Source: CAYNFR01 sp964396595 (GTDB lineage: Bacteria > Bacteroidota > Bacteroidia > Chitinophagales > Saprospiraceae). Taken from it: 55,147 nt of DNA. Shown in pieces: positions 41,224 to 49,494 of the stretch. Below the pieces are notes generated by a model that did not search any database, was not told where the DNA came from, and saw only the letters and a program-made list of their open reading frames with translations. Positions within the stretch are counted from its first letter, which is position 1; every line of letters starts with the position of its first letter. The position numbers were made by a program, and so were the translations under genes. The DNA lies in contig CAYNFR010000024.1 in NCBI GenBank assembly GCA_964396595.1, positions 1-55,147 on the forward strand, written 5' to 3'.

Positions 41224-42933
41224 ATGGCAAATTTTAATATCGACGCAGTAAAAACGCACACCTATGATGCCATAGTCATCGGATCAGGAATCAGTGGCGG
41301 CTGGGCGGCTAAAGAACTTTGTGAAGGTGGATTAAAAACCCTTGTTCTCGAACGTGGGAGATTAGTCGAGCATGTCAAGGACTATCCTACAATGAACGAT
41401 GATCCATGGGATAGTGAGCTTCGCGGTTCACTCACACCCGAACAAAAGAAAAAGCACTATAAAGGCATACGTTCCGGTTTTATCGGATCTGATACAGAGC
41501 ATTTCTGGGCTGACGATACCGAGAGTCCGTATACAGAGGTAAAACCGTTTTTATGGATGCGTGCCTATCAGATGGGAGGTAGATCCATCCTGTGGGGAAA
41601 GCAATGTTATCGATGGAGTGAGTTGGACTTCGAGGCTAATGCCAAAGATGGTCATGGTATAGACTGGCCTATCAGATATAGCGATATTGAGCCATGGTAC
41701 ACACATGTCGAAAAATTCGCCGGTATCAGCGGAGAGGCATTGGGTCTACCGCAACTACCGGATAGTCATTTCTTGCCTCCGATGGAACTCAACTGCGTCG
41801 AGAAAGAGGTAAAAGGCCGATTAGAGAAAAATTTTCCCGGTAGACATCTGATCATTGGACGAGTAGCGCACTTAACCGCAGCTCTTAATGGACGTGGGGT
41901 CTGTCAATATCGCAACAGATGTAGTCGTGGCTGTCCCTATGGCGCTTATTTTAGTAGCAATGCTGTAACCTTGCCAGCGGCCAATGCAACTGGAAATCTG
42001 ACAATGAGACCATTCTCTATTGTGCACTCTATCATCTATGATAACACGAAGGGTAAGGCAACAGGTGTGCGTATCATTGATGCGGAGACAAATGAAATGA
42101 TCGATTACCACGCTAGAATTATATTCTGTAATGCATCTGCACTTGGTACAACGCAGATACTTCTGAACTCCACATCGGACAGATTCCCCAATGGGTTCGG
42201 TAACGACAGCGGGGAGCTGGGGCATAACTTGATGGATCATACGTATCGAGTAGGTGCAGTCGGTACCTTTGAGGGATTTGAAAATCAACACTACAAGGGT
42301 CGCAGACCCAATGGTATTTATATACCCCGATATTGGAACCTTGATGAAAAAACAAAGTCCGACAAGTTTGTCCGCGGTTTCGGATATCAAGGAGGAGCTT
42401 ATCGTCCCGGCTGGGGTGCTGGGGCGAATATTGAGGCGTTTGGTGCTGACTTTAAGGATAATCTCATTAGTGATGCTGGATCTTGGGAGTTTTTTATCAC
42501 CGGATTCGCCGAGTGTCTACCTTATCACGATAACAAGGTGACATTGGATAAAGAAAATCTGGATAAATGGGGTCAACCTACATTGGCTATTGATTGTGAA
42601 TTTAAAGAAAATGAAAAAGCTATAAACAATCAAATAGAAATAGACGCAGTAGAAATGCTCGAGAAATGTGGGCTTAAAAACATTCAAGGATTTAACAATC
42701 ACCACGAGCCGGGATATGGTATTCATGAAATGGGTACTGCCCGTATGGGTCGTGATCCCAAGACATCCGTTTTGAATAAATGGAGTCAAGTCCATGCAGC
42801 GAAAAATGTCTTCGTGACAGATGGCGCTTGCATGACTTCCAATTCTTGTGTTAACCCCTCTCTTACTTACATGGCGTTGACAGCACGCGCGGCAAATTAT
42901 GCAGTCAGTGAACTGAAAAAAATGAACTTATAA
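41224..42933 (+). CDS. GMC-family FAD oxidoreductase (gluconate/glucose dehydrogenase alpha-like)
   Basis: 569 residues. The N-terminal Rossmann part AIVIGSGISGGWAAKELCE binds FAD, and MGGRSILWGKQCYRW is the flavin-contact loop. The C-terminal active site has GYGIHEMGTARMG with the catalytic His and SCVNPSLTYMALTARAA with Asn and the FAD-binding end. Cys227, Cys233 and Cys237 (CQYRNRCSRGCPYG) have the C-x5-C-x3-C spacing that holds a 3Fe-4S cluster in FAD-glucose dehydrogenases. It oxidises a sugar or alcohol. The subunit-3 gene follows by 11 bp and probably carries it through the Tat pathway; no cytochrome subunit is encoded nearby. Confidence 0.93.
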   Translation: MANFNIDAVKTHTYDAIVIGSGISGGWAAKELCEGGLKTLVLERGRLVEHVKDYPTMNDDPWDSELRGSLTPEQKKKHYKGIRSGFIGSDTEHFWADDTESPYTEVKPFLWMRAYQMGGRSILWGKQCYRWSELDFEANAKDGHGIDWPIRYSDIEPWYTHVEKFAGISGEALGLPQLPDSHFLPPMELNCVEKEVKGRLEKNFPGRHLIIGRVAHLTAALNGRGVCQYRNRCSRGCPYGAYFSSNAVTLPAANATGNLTMRPFSIVHSIIYDNTKGKATGVRIIDAETNEMIDYHARIIFCNASALGTTQILLNSTSDRFPNGFGNDSGELGHNLMDHTYRVGAVGTFEGFENQHYKGRRPNGIYIPRYWNLDEKTKSDKFVRGFGYQGGAYRPGWGAGANIEAFGADFKDNLISDAGSWEFFITGFAECLPYHDNKVTLDKENLDKWGQPTLAIDCEFKENEKAINNQIEIDAVEMLEKCGLKNIQGFNNHHEPGYGIHEMGTARMGRDPKTSVLNKWSQVHAAKNVFVTDGACMTSNSCVNPSLTYMALTARAANYAVSELKKMNL

Positions 42934-42944
42934 ATATCTTACCA

Positions 42945-43538
42945 ATGAATCGACGAGAAGCAATCAAAAATACGGCCGGACTGGTGGGTACAGTGAGCTT
43001 ATCTGCAAGTTTTATCGGACTATTACAATCATGCAAAGAGACACCCCGCCTTGATTGGTCTCCGATAGCTGTCAGTTCGGATCATGCCAGGATGGTAAAC
43101 AGACTAGTAGATATGATCCTACCTCGTACAAGTACGCCCGGGGGAATAGATATGAAGGTAGATATGTTTATTGATCTCGTGCTGGGCAAAATGATGGATC
43201 AAGAAGGGCGTGATAATTTCGTCGCGAATCTGACTGAATTCAATAATAAATGCACAGAAACATCAGGCAAAGGCATTAATGACCTTGCCGAAGAGGACTT
43301 GAAAAAATTCCTCTTAAACGAGGAAAAAGCAAGTCCCAAGTTCAATCGAGCTGTGTGGGGTACAGCAGTCGGTACACAAAAACCGGTAGGCTTTTACAGG
43401 GGCTTAAAGTCTATGATCCTATGGGGATACTTCACTTCAGAGAAGATCGGAAGAGATGTATTGTATTACGATCCCATACCGCAAACGTTTCAGGGCTGTA
43501 TATCATTTAGTGAGATAGGAAAGAATTATTCGCTATAG
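42945..43538 (+). CDS. Gluconate 2-dehydrogenase subunit 3 family protein
   Basis: 197 residues. The N-terminus MNRREAIKNTAGLVG is a twin-arginine signal, with a hydrophobic stretch ending LLQSC (possible lipobox at Cys30), so the product is exported folded and perhaps lipid-anchored. The body fits the subunit-3 family (LVDMILPRTSTPGG, DMFIDLVLGKMM, then GFYRGLKSMILWGYFTSEKIGRD in pieces). The family acts as a hitch-hiker chaperone or small subunit of GMC dehydrogenases. It follows the GMC gene by 11 bp. The next 285 bp (43539-43823) contain a 5-bp stem at 43576-43588 without a T-run. Confidence 0.92.
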   Translation: MNRREAIKNTAGLVGTVSLSASFIGLLQSCKETPRLDWSPIAVSSDHARMVNRLVDMILPRTSTPGGIDMKVDMFIDLVLGKMMDQEGRDNFVANLTEFNNKCTETSGKGINDLAEEDLKKFLLNEEKASPKFNRAVWGTAVGTQKPVGFYRGLKSMILWGYFTSEKIGRDVLYYDPIPQTFQGCISFSEIGKNYSL

Positions 43539-43789
43539 CGTGAATTAAGTTCTTTCAATCCCCGCCTCTGGTACACCCTTTCCAAGGGGGACAACTGTGG
43601 TAAAACTCTTTTCTGAAAACAAGGAGTCAGGTTATTCAGAGTTAACTACCTACATTATGATATTCACCGTTTTTCTGCCTTGAAAAAGATGAGTAATTGC
43701 TTCAACTACCAATACAGCGCTCCAGACATGATACTAGGTATTTACCCCAAAAAAAACAAGTAGCCGCAAAATGTCGTCAGCTTTACATT

Positions 43790-43797
43790 TATATTTG
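43790..43797 (+). promoter_or_regulatory. -7 box of the giant secreted protein gene
   Basis: TATATTTG, exact TAnnTTTG, 26 bp before the ATG at 43824. No convincing -33 element. Confidence 0.45.
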
Positions 43798-43823
43798 ACC
43801 CTTGTTAAACCGTACCTCATTAT

Positions 43824-46800
43824 ATGACCAATTCGAACAATCCATCCGTTTTTATATTACGAGCCTTATTTATGCTTGTATTTTTTACATTTACTGAGGC
43901 AAATAATGCAGCTACACCAACTGTTTTTGACGAAGCCGTATCACTGAATATAGATAAGATAGATCAAAAATTTCTTGTACTTGATCATAATGTAGTTTCA
44001 AGAGCAGCTACATACTCTGAATCCATTGATACTTCTGAAGTGATTTTCAGCCTTACTTGTCCGCCTGATACGACTATATCGTGTACTGTGCTCATAACAC
44101 CTTCTTTTACGGGCTTACCTATAGTGGAGGGTTATGGATTTGTGAGTTTTGTGGATAGTATCATTCAAAGATGTCCGGATGATATTATACTGGAACGCAG
44201 CTGGATAGCCGGTATGGACTCTTTACTTACCATAGCAGATACTTGTACCCAGCGCATTACCGTCATCGTGGATAAGCTCGAAGACTTTAAACTCATTGAC
44301 ACCTTAATGTTTGATGGTATCTGTCTGACGTCTTTAAATGATCCTATTCTTGAAGGTCTTAATCTACCATGTAATCTGGGGATCGACAGCATAAGATTCG
44401 AACTCTTGGAAAATACATGCTCACGCAAAGTATGGGAAGGAGCATGGACATTCGGAGATCAATGTAGAGATACCTCCGTCCAGTTTAAATCCATTATCAT
44501 CAGCAATAATCCACCTGTGGTAGATTTTAGAAATATTGTAATTACGCCCGATAGCACTGAACAATCCACAGGCGGAATCATGCTGGAGCCCGGTTGCAAG
44601 GATGGACCACTCACCTACTTATGGTCGAACGGCGATACGGACACGGCTATCGTAAACGTATCTTCCGGCAATTACTCAGTTATCGTGACAAATGATTTTC
44701 AGTGCTCAGACACCTTTAATTTTGCTGTGGCGGGAAGGATGCAGGATACGGTTATCTTTACCTTAACATGTCCTCCTGACACCACACTTAATTGTGGTCA
44801 CTCTGTCATTGATTTGCCATGGGGCACAGCAACATTCTCGGGATATGATAGCTTAAGTTTTGTAGAGAGGTTGATCTCTACTTGTCCTGATGATCAAGTA
44901 TTCACAAGAACTTATTATGCCTATACCAATGATATGCTAGCAGACTCTTGTAGTCAGTCGATTACTATTGTTAAGCCTGATATCGCATCAATAAGTAATG
45001 TATCCGCAGATACGATTGTATTGCGCGAGTTGTGTGTAGAAGAATTAGCCGGTTTGAGATTAGATCTTCCGTCATTGGTTTGTGATTTTGTGGTTGTAAG
45101 TGATAGCATCGTATTAGATAGCATAGCTACTTGCCAATTCCTGTCGGCTACCAGAACGATAGCTGTAAGGAGCGAATGTCTCGATACCATGATCACTATT
45201 CAGCAGCCTATCATCATTGAAAATTTAAAATTTGTTACGCTCGATAGTAGTGAGGTCAATAATGTGGCGGGGTCCTCTCTGGGTAGTATTGAAGTCTTCA
45301 TCAGTACATGTTCTGATACTGACAGTCTAAGCCTTTCCTGGTCTACCGGAGCCAATGGCACACGTATCGATAGCCTGGCGGCAGGCAGCTATGATTTAAG
45401 CATTACCAATTCATTGGGCTGTATAGCTAGCTTCTCGTTTACAGTTAATCAGCTTGATAGTGTATCCTTTATATTAACATGTCCTCCTGACACCACACTT
45501 AATTGTGGTCACTCTGTCATTGATTTGCCATGGGGCACAGCAACATTCTCGGGATATGATAGCTTAAGTTTTGTAGAGAGGTTGATCTCTACTTGTCCTG
45601 ATGATCAAGTATTCACAAGAACTTATTATGCCTATACCAATGATATGCTAGCAGACTCTTGTAGTCAGTCGATTACTATTGTTAAGCCTGATATCGCATC
45701 AATAAGTAATGTATCCGCAGATACGATTGTATTGCGCGAGTTGTGTGTAGAAGAATTAGCCGGTTTGAGATTAGATCTTCCGTCATTGGTTTGTGATTTT
45801 GTGGTTGTAAGTGATAGCATCGTATTAGATAGCATAGCTACTTGCCAATTCCTGTCGGCTACCAGAACGATAGCTGTAAGGAGCGAATGTCTCGATACCA
45901 TGATCACTATTCAGCAGCCTATCATCATTGAAAATTTAAAATTTGTTACGCTCGATAGTAGTGAGGTCAATAATGTGGCGGGGTCCTCTCTGGGTAGTAT
46001 TGAAGTCTTCATCAGTACATGTTCTGATACTGACAGTCTAAGCCTTTCCTGGTCTACCGGAGCCAATGGCACACGTATCGATAGCCTGGCGGCAGGCAGC
46101 TATGATTTAAGCATTACCAATTCATTGGGCTGTATAGCTAGCTTCTCGTTTACAGTTAACTTAATTGATACAGTGGAGAGAACCTTGATCTGCCCTCCTG
46201 ACATTACCCTTGCTTGTGGGAGTGAGCTGAATATCGAGATTACCGGAGAGCCTGTTATCATCGGATATGATGCTTTTGCATTTAGGGATTCTGTAATGAC
46301 ACAATGTCCCGAAGACATGATAGTCCAGAGAACATGGGTTGCCCTGCTCAATGGAGCAGTCGCAGAAAGTTGTGTTCAACAGTTTACTGTGGAGGCTTCT
46401 GATCTTAATTCGGTGGACTTAAGGCCTGTTGTGACTTACGCTAACATATGTCTGGATGAAATAGATAATTTGCCAATTGATCAAGTAGAGCTTAGTTGTG
46501 ATATAACATTGCTATCGATCGAGACAGTCGACACCTCGACGGCATGCGACAACAGACAATTAACAAGACTCTATCAGTTTTACAGTATGTGTAGAGATAC
46601 GATTTTTACTATGTCCCAAGAGATCAGAATCAATAATATACGGGTAAGTAGATTCAGAAGTGCTAACATTGACACAGATGATGGAATGAATAGCGGTAGG
46701 ATCAGTCTTTCTGTAAGTTCTTGTTCAGACTCGTTGCGTTTTAGCTGGTCAAGCGGCAGTATGGATTCTATTGCCTCTGGTTTGAGAGCCGGGAATTATA

Positions 46801-47399
46801 CTGTGACTGTGAGCAATGAAGCCGGATGTTCTGACACCTATGATTTCACTGTGCCTCTTGATCCCAATGCTGTTCTAGACACCATGTTAGAGTTGATTGT
46901 CGTAGATAGAGAAGGCATTGCCTTGTCAATCGATTCAGTCATCATAATTATGGAAAATGGTGAGCAAGTTCAGATGCCATTTATGCAGCAGGATAGCCAA
47001 GTCATGGTAATGGGCACTATCCCATTGTCAGATGTTAAAGAAGTCTGTATCATCAGAAATGATGAAGCCATCAGGGGAATAACTGTGTCGGATCTCATAA
47101 AAGGGCAGTTGTCGATCATAGGGTTAGCGCGCTCTTGTCCTGAAGATCTCGTAGCCGGAGACATCAATTTATCAGGTACACTTACAGGAGCTGATTTAGT
47201 TCTTATGCGAAATTTATTATTGGGTCGTATTACGAGCTTCCCATCGGGTGTGAGTTGGGTATTCGTCAATGAAGACTTATTCCCTGTTCGACCTGTGGTC
47301 TCCAATCCGATCTGCGTGCCGCTGACTGCTGAGAACAAGCTGTCCGGTGTTGTACATATTAAAGGGATTAAATTAGGTGACTTCATGTGTACGGAGTAG
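43824..47399 (+). CDS. Giant secreted protein with four SprB-ended repeats and a dockerin-like end
   Basis: 1191 residues. A signal peptide (about 1-30) is followed by four units of roughly 235 residues. Each unit begins LxCPPDxTLxC, has a CPDDxxxxRTW-like line, and closes with an SprB-like motif (LSWSTGANGTRIDSLAAGSY, then TNSLGC). Units 2 and 3 are identical; units 1 and 4 are diverged. The C-terminus has a dockerin-like segment GDINLSGTLTGADLVLMRN then LLLGRI and SWVFVNEDLFP, and stops abruptly at KGIKLGDFMCTE. The usual type IX secretion C-terminal domain of such proteins is missing. Likely an adhesin or surface protein. It overlaps the convergent PAP2 gene by 27 bp. Confidence 0.88.
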   Translation: MTNSNNPSVFILRALFMLVFFTFTEANNAATPTVFDEAVSLNIDKIDQKFLVLDHNVVSRAATYSESIDTSEVIFSLTCPPDTTISCTVLITPSFTGLPIVEGYGFVSFVDSIIQRCPDDIILERSWIAGMDSLLTIADTCTQRITVIVDKLEDFKLIDTLMFDGICLTSLNDPILEGLNLPCNLGIDSIRFELLENTCSRKVWEGAWTFGDQCRDTSVQFKSIIISNNPPVVDFRNIVITPDSTEQSTGGIMLEPGCKDGPLTYLWSNGDTDTAIVNVSSGNYSVIVTNDFQCSDTFNFAVAGRMQDTVIFTLTCPPDTTLNCGHSVIDLPWGTATFSGYDSLSFVERLISTCPDDQVFTRTYYAYTNDMLADSCSQSITIVKPDIASISNVSADTIVLRELCVEELAGLRLDLPSLVCDFVVVSDSIVLDSIATCQFLSATRTIAVRSECLDTMITIQQPIIIENLKFVTLDSSEVNNVAGSSLGSIEVFISTCSDTDSLSLSWSTGANGTRIDSLAAGSYDLSITNSLGCIASFSFTVNQLDSVSFILTCPPDTTLNCGHSVIDLPWGTATFSGYDSLSFVERLISTCPDDQVFTRTYYAYTNDMLADSCSQSITIVKPDIASISNVSADTIVLRELCVEELAGLRLDLPSLVCDFVVVSDSIVLDSIATCQFLSATRTIAVRSECLDTMITIQQPIIIENLKFVTLDSSEVNNVAGSSLGSIEVFISTCSDTDSLSLSWSTGANGTRIDSLAAGSYDLSITNSLGCIASFSFTVNLIDTVERTLICPPDITLACGSELNIEITGEPVIIGYDAFAFRDSVMTQCPEDMIVQRTWVALLNGAVAESCVQQFTVEASDLNSVDLRPVVTYANICLDEIDNLPIDQVELSCDITLLSIETVDTSTACDNRQLTRLYQFYSMCRDTIFTMSQEIRINNIRVSRFRSANIDTDDGMNSGRISLSVSSCSDSLRFSWSSGSMDSIASGLRAGNYTVTVSNEAGCSDTYDFTVPLDPNAVLDTMLELIVVDREGIALSIDSVIIIMENGEQVQMPFMQQDSQVMVMGTIPLSDVKEVCIIRNDEAIRGITVSDLIKGQLSIIGLARSCPEDLVAGDINLSGTLTGADLVLMRNLLLGRITSFPSGVSWVFVNEDLFPVRPVVSNPICVPLTAENKLSGVVHIKGIKLGDFMCTE
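44763..45448. repeat. Perfect 686-bp tandem duplication, copy 1
   Basis: Identical by eye to 45474-46159 (offset 711 bp, 25-bp spacer). It encodes the body of repeat unit 2 of the giant secreted protein. The phase is kept (711 = 3 x 237). Confidence 0.93.
45474..46159. repeat. Perfect 686-bp tandem duplication, copy 2
   Basis: Second copy; encodes the body of repeat unit 3. Edges are sharp: base changes begin directly at 45473 and 46160. Zero difference, including synonymous sites, points to very recent duplication, gene conversion or an assembly effect. Confidence 0.93.
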
Positions 47400-47954
47400 C
47401 AATGGTTTAATCATGAATCCGTACCACGCTCGTCCTACAAGCAAACCTAGCAATATGCCGCCGATAATATCCAATGGGAAATGTACCCCTACATATATTT
47501 GCCCCAGGCAAATAAGCAGTACCCAGATAGAAAGTATAGACCATTTAAAGTTCCTTCGTCGACTCGACCATAATAATCCTATAACAAGTGCGAGGGCGGT
47601 ATGATTGACAGCATGAGACGACGGAAAACTGAATGATTGTTTGCATGTGGTGTGCATATTGGTGATATGCGCTATTTGTAGATCATTGCATGGGCGCTCT
47701 CTTGCTATGGTGGTTTTAACAATTCTACTGCTCAATGTATCGGCGGTCACCACCAGTAAGATCATGCTTATTATTAACGTCAATGCCTTATACAACGGTC
47801 TATACTGCTTGATCAGGTAGAATATGACAAAGATGTAAAAAGGGTACCATATCCATTTAAGGCGCGCCAATATCAATAGATACGCCCACCATGTATCCGC
47901 CGGCCACGAATTAATCCTGATAAAAAGATCATAATCCCATTGTAATATATTCAC
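47373..47954 (-). CDS. PAP2-family phosphatase, membrane bound
   Basis: 193 residues with five or six membrane segments. The three PAP2 motifs are KTTIARERP (KxxxxxxRP), FPSSHAVNHT (PSxH) and QIYVGVHFPLD, where the usual SR of motif 3 is GQ. The catalytic histidines are kept. Such enzymes dephosphorylate undecaprenyl pyrophosphate or phosphatidyl phosphates at the inner membrane. The gene is divergent from glmM (155 bp between starts). Its last 27 bp overlap the 3' end of the giant secreted protein gene on the other strand. Confidence 0.9.
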   Translation of the reverse strand: MNILQWDYDLFIRINSWPADTWWAYLLILARLKWIWYPFYIFVIFYLIKQYRPLYKALTLIISMILLVVTADTLSSRIVKTTIARERPCNDLQIAHITNMHTTCKQSFSFPSSHAVNHTALALVIGLLWSSRRRNFKWSILSIWVLLICLGQIYVGVHFPLDIIGGILLGLLVGRAWYGFMIKPLLLRTHEVT

Positions 47955-48076
47955 AAGCTTTGTGATTTGAACCTATGGTTATAATTTTTCCACACCTATG
48001 GGGTGGCGCTCAAATTGCTTCCATTTTTGTGCATATTGTCTTATTTACTTTACACGCTTCAAACATAGTTCTTTCT

Positions 48077-48084
48077 TACCTTCG
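48077..48084 (+). promoter_or_regulatory. -7-like box of the glmM operon (TACCTTCG)
   Basis: One base from TAnnTTTG and the same octamer as the folD box, 25 bp before the ATG. No TTG at -33. Confidence 0.3.
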
Positions 48085-48109
48085 CGTAATATTGCAAAGC
48101 CCTTAAATT

Positions 48110-49480
48110 ATGAGTTTAATTAAGTCGATATCGGGCATGCGTGGTACGATAGGAAGCATACCGGGTCAAAATCTGACTCCTGTGGATATTGTCGAAATGA
48201 CATCAGCGTACGGCATGATGTTACTTACTGATAATGATCATGTGACTGTGGTGGTCGGACGGGACGGCAGGCTATCTGGCAAGATGGTGCAAGAGTTAGT
48301 CATTAATACGCTGATCATGCTGGGTATAAATGTCATAGATCTCGGCCTTTCCACTACGCCTACCGTCGAAATGGAAGTGCTTCATCAATCCGCCCATGGA
48401 GGCATCATTATAACCGCCAGCCACAATCCGGGCAACTGGAATGCCCTCAAGTTCTTAAATCACCTGGGAGAATTTATATCTGCAGAACAAGGTCAGACCC
48501 TACTCAAAATAGCAGACAAGAAGTCCTTTACATATGCGACTGTAGAAAATCTAGGGAGAAGGGTTAATGATTCAGGCAGTCTTGACAGACATGTAGAGGC
48601 AATTCTGTCGGCACCCCATGTCAATGCGTCAAAAATTAAAAGTCGTAAGTTTAAGGTCGTTGTTGATGCTATCAATTCGACTGGTGGTATGGCGATGAAG
48701 AGATTACTCAACGCCCTTAATTGCGAAACAAAGATCATTAATGCCCAGTCTCTTGGGAAATTTGCCCATAATCCTGAACCACTCGACGAAAATCTATCCC
48801 AACTTAAAAAGGCTGTTCTCAAGCACAAAGCCGATCTGGGTATAGCCGTAGATCCAGATGTGGATCGACTCGCATTTGTAGATGAGCAAGGAGTATATTG
48901 TGGAGAGGAATACACGCTAGTGATGGTGGCTGACTGGATCTTACAGCTGACCCCTGGCAATACTGTTTCTAATCTTTCCTCCACTAGAGTCTTACAAGAA
49001 ATCACTGAGGCATATGGACAACAGTTTAGGGCATCTGCTGTAGGAGAAGTCAATGTAGTGGTCGCTATGAAATCGACGAATGCAGTCATCGGTGGTGAGG
49101 GTAACGGTGGTGTGATTTATCCGGGGCTACATTATGGAAGAGATGCTATGATCGGAGTAGCCTTGGTATTGAGTGCGCTCGCACATCACAATATCAGCCT
49201 GTCACAGCTCCGCGCTAAATATCCTAACTACACCACTATTAAGCAAAAAATCGATCTAGACGATGGCTTCAGATTTGATACTTTAAAAGAAAAACTAATC
49301 AAGTCTATTGCTCCTGAGAGATTAAATACAATTGATGGGGTAAAGATTAGTTTTGCAGATGGTTGGGTTCATTTGAGGCCATCAAATACTGAACCCATCA
49401 TCAGGCTATATGCCGAAGCCAAAACTGTAGAACGTGCGCAAATGCTTGTAGATGAAATCAAGCAAATACTATATTCTTAA
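48110..49480 (+). CDS. glmM: Phosphoglucosamine mutase
   Basis: 456 residues of the alpha-D-phosphohexomutase family. The catalytic serine lies in ITASHNPGNWNALKF, the metal loop in VDPDVDRLAFVDE, the sugar loop in GGEGNGGVIYP and the phosphate-binding end in RPSNTEPIIRLYAEA. GlmM turns glucosamine 6-phosphate into glucosamine 1-phosphate for cell-wall precursors; Bacteroidota members of this length are annotated as glmM, but phosphomannomutase activity cannot be excluded. First gene of an operon with a cysteine desulfurase (14-bp gap) and ribD. Confidence 0.9.
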   Translation: MSLIKSISGMRGTIGSIPGQNLTPVDIVEMTSAYGMMLLTDNDHVTVVVGRDGRLSGKMVQELVINTLIMLGINVIDLGLSTTPTVEMEVLHQSAHGGIIITASHNPGNWNALKFLNHLGEFISAEQGQTLLKIADKKSFTYATVENLGRRVNDSGSLDRHVEAILSAPHVNASKIKSRKFKVVVDAINSTGGMAMKRLLNALNCETKIINAQSLGKFAHNPEPLDENLSQLKKAVLKHKADLGIAVDPDVDRLAFVDEQGVYCGEEYTLVMVADWILQLTPGNTVSNLSSTRVLQEITEAYGQQFRASAVGEVNVVVAMKSTNAVIGGEGNGGVIYPGLHYGRDAMIGVALVLSALAHHNISLSQLRAKYPNYTTIKQKIDLDDGFRFDTLKEKLIKSIAPERLNTIDGVKISFADGWVHLRPSNTEPIIRLYAEAKTVERAQMLVDEIKQILYS

Positions 49481-49494
49481 TAAATAAACAGTTA

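Noticed and set aside
41872..42390. 172-residue frame antisense to the GMC gene
   Set aside because: Lies wholly inside a well-supported gene on the other strand and has no recognisable domain or start context.
43576..43588. CCCTT-TCC-AAGGG stem after the gluconate dehydrogenase subunit gene
   Set aside because: Short stem without a following T-run; likely chance.
44954..45907. Two identical 80-residue antisense frames (44954-45196 and 45665-45907)
   Set aside because: They are identical only because the sense-strand DNA is duplicated.
44763..46159. The 686-bp repeats considered as insertion sequences
   Set aside because: They are in-phase coding repeats of one protein, without terminal inverted repeats or transposase.
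48493..49089. 198-residue frame antisense to glmM
   Set aside because: Shadow of glmM codon structure; no family features.
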